From: Rhodospirillales bacterium
Lineage (GTDB): Bacteria > Pseudomonadota > Alphaproteobacteria > ATCC43930 > CGMCC-115725
DNA: 7,535 bases
Direction: 5' to 3'
NCBI GenBank assembly: GCA_015654725.1
Contig: JAATGI010000371.1
Location: 1 to 7,535, forward strand
The notes under the pieces: model-generated
Databases searched by the model: none
Seen by the model: the letters and a program-made list of their open reading frames with translations, nothing else
Told to the model about the DNA's origin: nothing
Translations under genes and position numbers: made by a program
Shown: positions 5,542 through 7,535 of the stretch, piece after piece
Layout of the letters: every line of letters starts with the position of its first letter
Position numbering within the stretch: position 1 is the stretch's first letter

Positions 5542-7535
5542 ATGATTCTCCGGAGTTCCATCCGGATGGCCGAACGGATCGGCGCCATCCTCGGGGGGGT
5601 CGCGTTGCTGTCGGCCGGCGGGTTCTGGCTGATATCCAATGGCCCGATCTCGCTCGATTGGCTCGCGCCCTATGTCGCGGCGGCTTTGGCGCGCGCCGAG
5701 CCGGGGCTGGTGGCGCGGGTCGATCATACCTTCCTGGCCCTCGGCGACGGGCCGCGCCTCGAAATCCTGGTCCAGGGCCTGCACGTGAAGCGCGCCGACG
5801 GCGGTGCCGAATTGACCCTGCCGGAGGTCGCGCTGTCGCTGTCGCCCGAGGCGGCATTGCTCGGCACCGTGGCGCCCACCCGCATCGTGCTGTCGGGGCC
5901 GGAGCTGCATCTGCTGCGCGAGGCCGACGGCTCGTTCCATTTCGGCCTCGGCGGCGAGGCGCCGGGCGCCGGCGACTGGGCCGAGAGCCTGTTGCGCGAT
6001 CTGGCCCAGCCGCCCGACAAGGTGGGCGGGTTCGGCTATCTCAGCGAAATCGAGGTGCGCGCCGCGGCGCTGGCGGTGGATGACCGGGCGCTCGGCGTGA
6101 CCTGGGAGGCGAAGAGCGCGAATGCCACGCTGTTCCGCCGGCCCGAGGGCATCGCCGGCACGTTGTCGGTCGCGGTCGATCGCGGCGGCCAGACCGCCGA
6201 GCTGCGCGGCGACATTCATTACGACGCGGCGCCGCACCAGCTGGAAATCGGGGTCGACTTTACGAATTTGCGGCCGGCGCTGTTCGCGGCGGCGGCGCCG
6301 GCGTTGCAGCGGCTCGCGGCCCTCGACTTGCCGATCGACGGTCAGATCAGCATCACTCTCAACACCGCCGAACTCCGCCTCACCGACTTCTGGTCCGATT
6401 TGCGGTTCGGCAAGGGCAGCATCGTCAACGCCGATTTCGTCGGCGGCATGCTGGCGGTCATGCGGGGCCATGTTCGCGCGGCTTACGTTCCAGCCGCCGC
6501 CCGGATCGAAGTTCAGGAAGGCACGCTCGAATTGAACGCGCCGAACCAACCCAAGATATCGCTTGCCGCGACCGTCAACGATTTCGACGGCACCTCGTCG
6601 AAGCCGCTCGAATTCACCGGCCGTTTGCAGGTCCACGATCTGGTCGCGGCCGACCTACCGGGCCTGTGGCCGGAATGGCTGTCGATCCCTGCGCGCCAAT
6701 GGGTGGTCGAGCATGTCCAGGGCGGACTGGTCACCGGCGGCGAGGTCAAGCTGGCGGGCAAAATTCTGCTGGATGCGCCGGGCGGGCCGTCGGCGGTCGT
6801 GACCGATCTCGGCGGAACCTTCGCTTACCGCGATCTCGTCGTCGAATATTTCCACCCGCTGACGCCAATTCGGGATATCGCGGGCACGGGAAGCTTCGAC
6901 CTGACCAAGTTCGAGCTCGCTCCGACGACGGGCACCGTCCGCGGCACCAAGATCACAGGCGGTACCGTTCGGTTTGCCGGGCTGGACAAGGCGCAGCAGG
7001 AGGGGACCGTCGACGTGACGGTTGAGGGCCCGCTCCAGGATTTCCTGACCGAGCTGGACACCAAGCCGTATCAATTTACCCACGCGCTCGGGATCGACGC
7101 GGCCCAGGCGGGCGGCACGGCCGATGCCAGTCTGCACTTCCATATGCCGATGCGCCGGGATCTGCGCCCGTCGCAGGTCCAATACGAGGCGCGCGGCCAC
7201 TTTTCGGATGTCGCGGTCGGCAAGATTTTCTTCAACCGCGACCTGTCCGGCGGCGATTTGCAATTCGAGGTGGGCCGCGGCCAATTCACGGTGGCAGGCC
7301 GGGCCGCGCTTGAACAGGTCCCGGTGACGCTCGAATGGATCGAGAATTTCGACGCCGACCCGGTGCGGACCCGCTACCATCTCGCCGGCGCGTTCGACAC
7401 CGCCGCGCGCGAACGGCTGGGGCTCAATGTCCTGGCCGATTATGTGTCCGGCCCGATCGCGCTCGATCTCGCCTTCGCGTGCCGGAGCAACGGTTTCGCC
7501 GAGATAAACATCAAGCTCGGCCTGCGCGAAGCCAA
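5542..7535 (+). CDS. AsmA-like / DUF3971 (YhdP-type) envelope protein, 5' part
   Basis: An open frame of 664 codons without a stop continues past the right edge; full-length relatives are typically 1000 residues or more. One N-terminal membrane anchor is visible (about 13-31, AILGGVALLSAGGFWLI) after a basic start, with the rest predicted periplasmic and rich in beta-strand repeats. The DUF3971 hallmark LWPEWLSIPARQWVVEHVQG lies at 375-394, followed by YFHPLTPIRDIAGTGSF near 436. Known relatives are AsmA/YhdP/TamB-type proteins that bridge inner and outer membranes and are implicated in phospholipid transport and outer-membrane integrity. A role here is by family only. I chose the ATG at 5542. 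A second ATG at 5566 (Met9), with GGAG about 10 bases upstream, is equally plausible and keeps the membrane segment. The gene is divergent from glnE. A G7 run (5593-5599) falls in the membrane-anchor codons. Confidence 0.88.
   Translation, partial: MILRSSIRMAERIGAILGGVALLSAGGFWLISNGPISLDWLAPYVAAALARAEPGLVARVDHTFLALGDGPRLEILVQGLHVKRADGGAELTLPEVALSLSPEAALLGTVAPTRIVLSGPELHLLREADGSFHFGLGGEAPGAGDWAESLLRDLAQPPDKVGGFGYLSEIEVRAAALAVDDRALGVTWEAKSANATLFRRPEGIAGTLSVAVDRGGQTAELRGDIHYDAAPHQLEIGVDFTNLRPALFAAAAPALQRLAALDLPIDGQISITLNTAELRLTDFWSDLRFGKGSIVNADFVGGMLAVMRGHVRAAYVPAAARIEVQEGTLELNAPNQPKISLAATVNDFDGTSSKPLEFTGRLQVHDLVAADLPGLWPEWLSIPARQWVVEHVQGGLVTGGEVKLAGKILLDAPGGPSAVVTDLGGTFAYRDLVVEYFHPLTPIRDIAGTGSFDLTKFELAPTTGTVRGTKITGGTVRFAGLDKAQQEGTVDVTVEGPLQDFLTELDTKPYQFTHALGIDAAQAGGTADASLHFHMPMRRDLRPSQVQYEARGHFSDVAVGKIFFNRDLSGGDLQFEVGRGQFTVAGRAALEQVPVTLEWIENFDADPVRTRYHLAGAFDTAARERLGLNVLADYVSGPIALDLAFACRSNGFAEINIKLGLREA

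Noticed and set aside
5491..6636. Open frame of 381 codons on the minus strand opposite the DUF3971 gene
   Set aside because: The plus strand has a membrane anchor and the DUF3971 hallmark in one uninterrupted frame. The minus translation is Arg/Gln-rich and featureless.

Overview
This window looks like chromosomal DNA from a GC-rich alphaproteobacterium. I infer this from the high GC content, codon use, a divergent glnE / DUF3971-type gene pair and the glnE-bcp overlap, and a Rhodospirillales-like lineage is my best guess. No phage, insertion sequence, CRISPR array or RNA gene is visible. Almost all of the sequence is coding, and no gene-free stretch exceeds 300 bases.

Layout, left to right. 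Positions 1-1360 (minus strand) hold a PAS-containing hybrid sensor histidine kinase. Its kinase core is intact, but its C-terminal receiver domain is in a different reading frame, and the likely cause is a one-base loss in a C homopolymer. The gene runs off the left edge. Positions 1361-1624 are a regulatory stretch with three regularly spaced CGGTAA sites and a possible 46-residue small ORF (minus strand) that has a good ribosome binding site. Positions 1625-2032 (plus strand) carry a decayed HigB-HigA toxin-antitoxin module. Only a 19-codon in-frame stub of the toxin remains, followed by a complete HigA-type antitoxin gene. Positions 2036-5471 (minus strand) carry glnE, the bifunctional glutamine synthetase adenylyltransferase/deadenylase, overlapping bcp, a thiol peroxidase. 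From 5542 to the right edge (plus strand), divergent from glnE, is the 5' part of a large AsmA-like/DUF3971 envelope protein gene.

glnE controls nitrogen assimilation by modifying glutamine synthetase, and bcp is probably co-transcribed with it as a housekeeping peroxide-detoxification gene. The DUF3971 protein probably acts in the cell envelope and reads away from glnE. The higBA remnant lies between the housekeeping operon and the kinase and ends three bases from the bcp stop codon, so it looks like an accessory insertion that later lost its toxin.

I do not see a wholly new multi-gene system. The observations most worth checking are the in-frame toxin deletion that leaves a solitary antitoxin, the frameshifted kinase receiver, the small ORF, and the phased CGGTAA sites.
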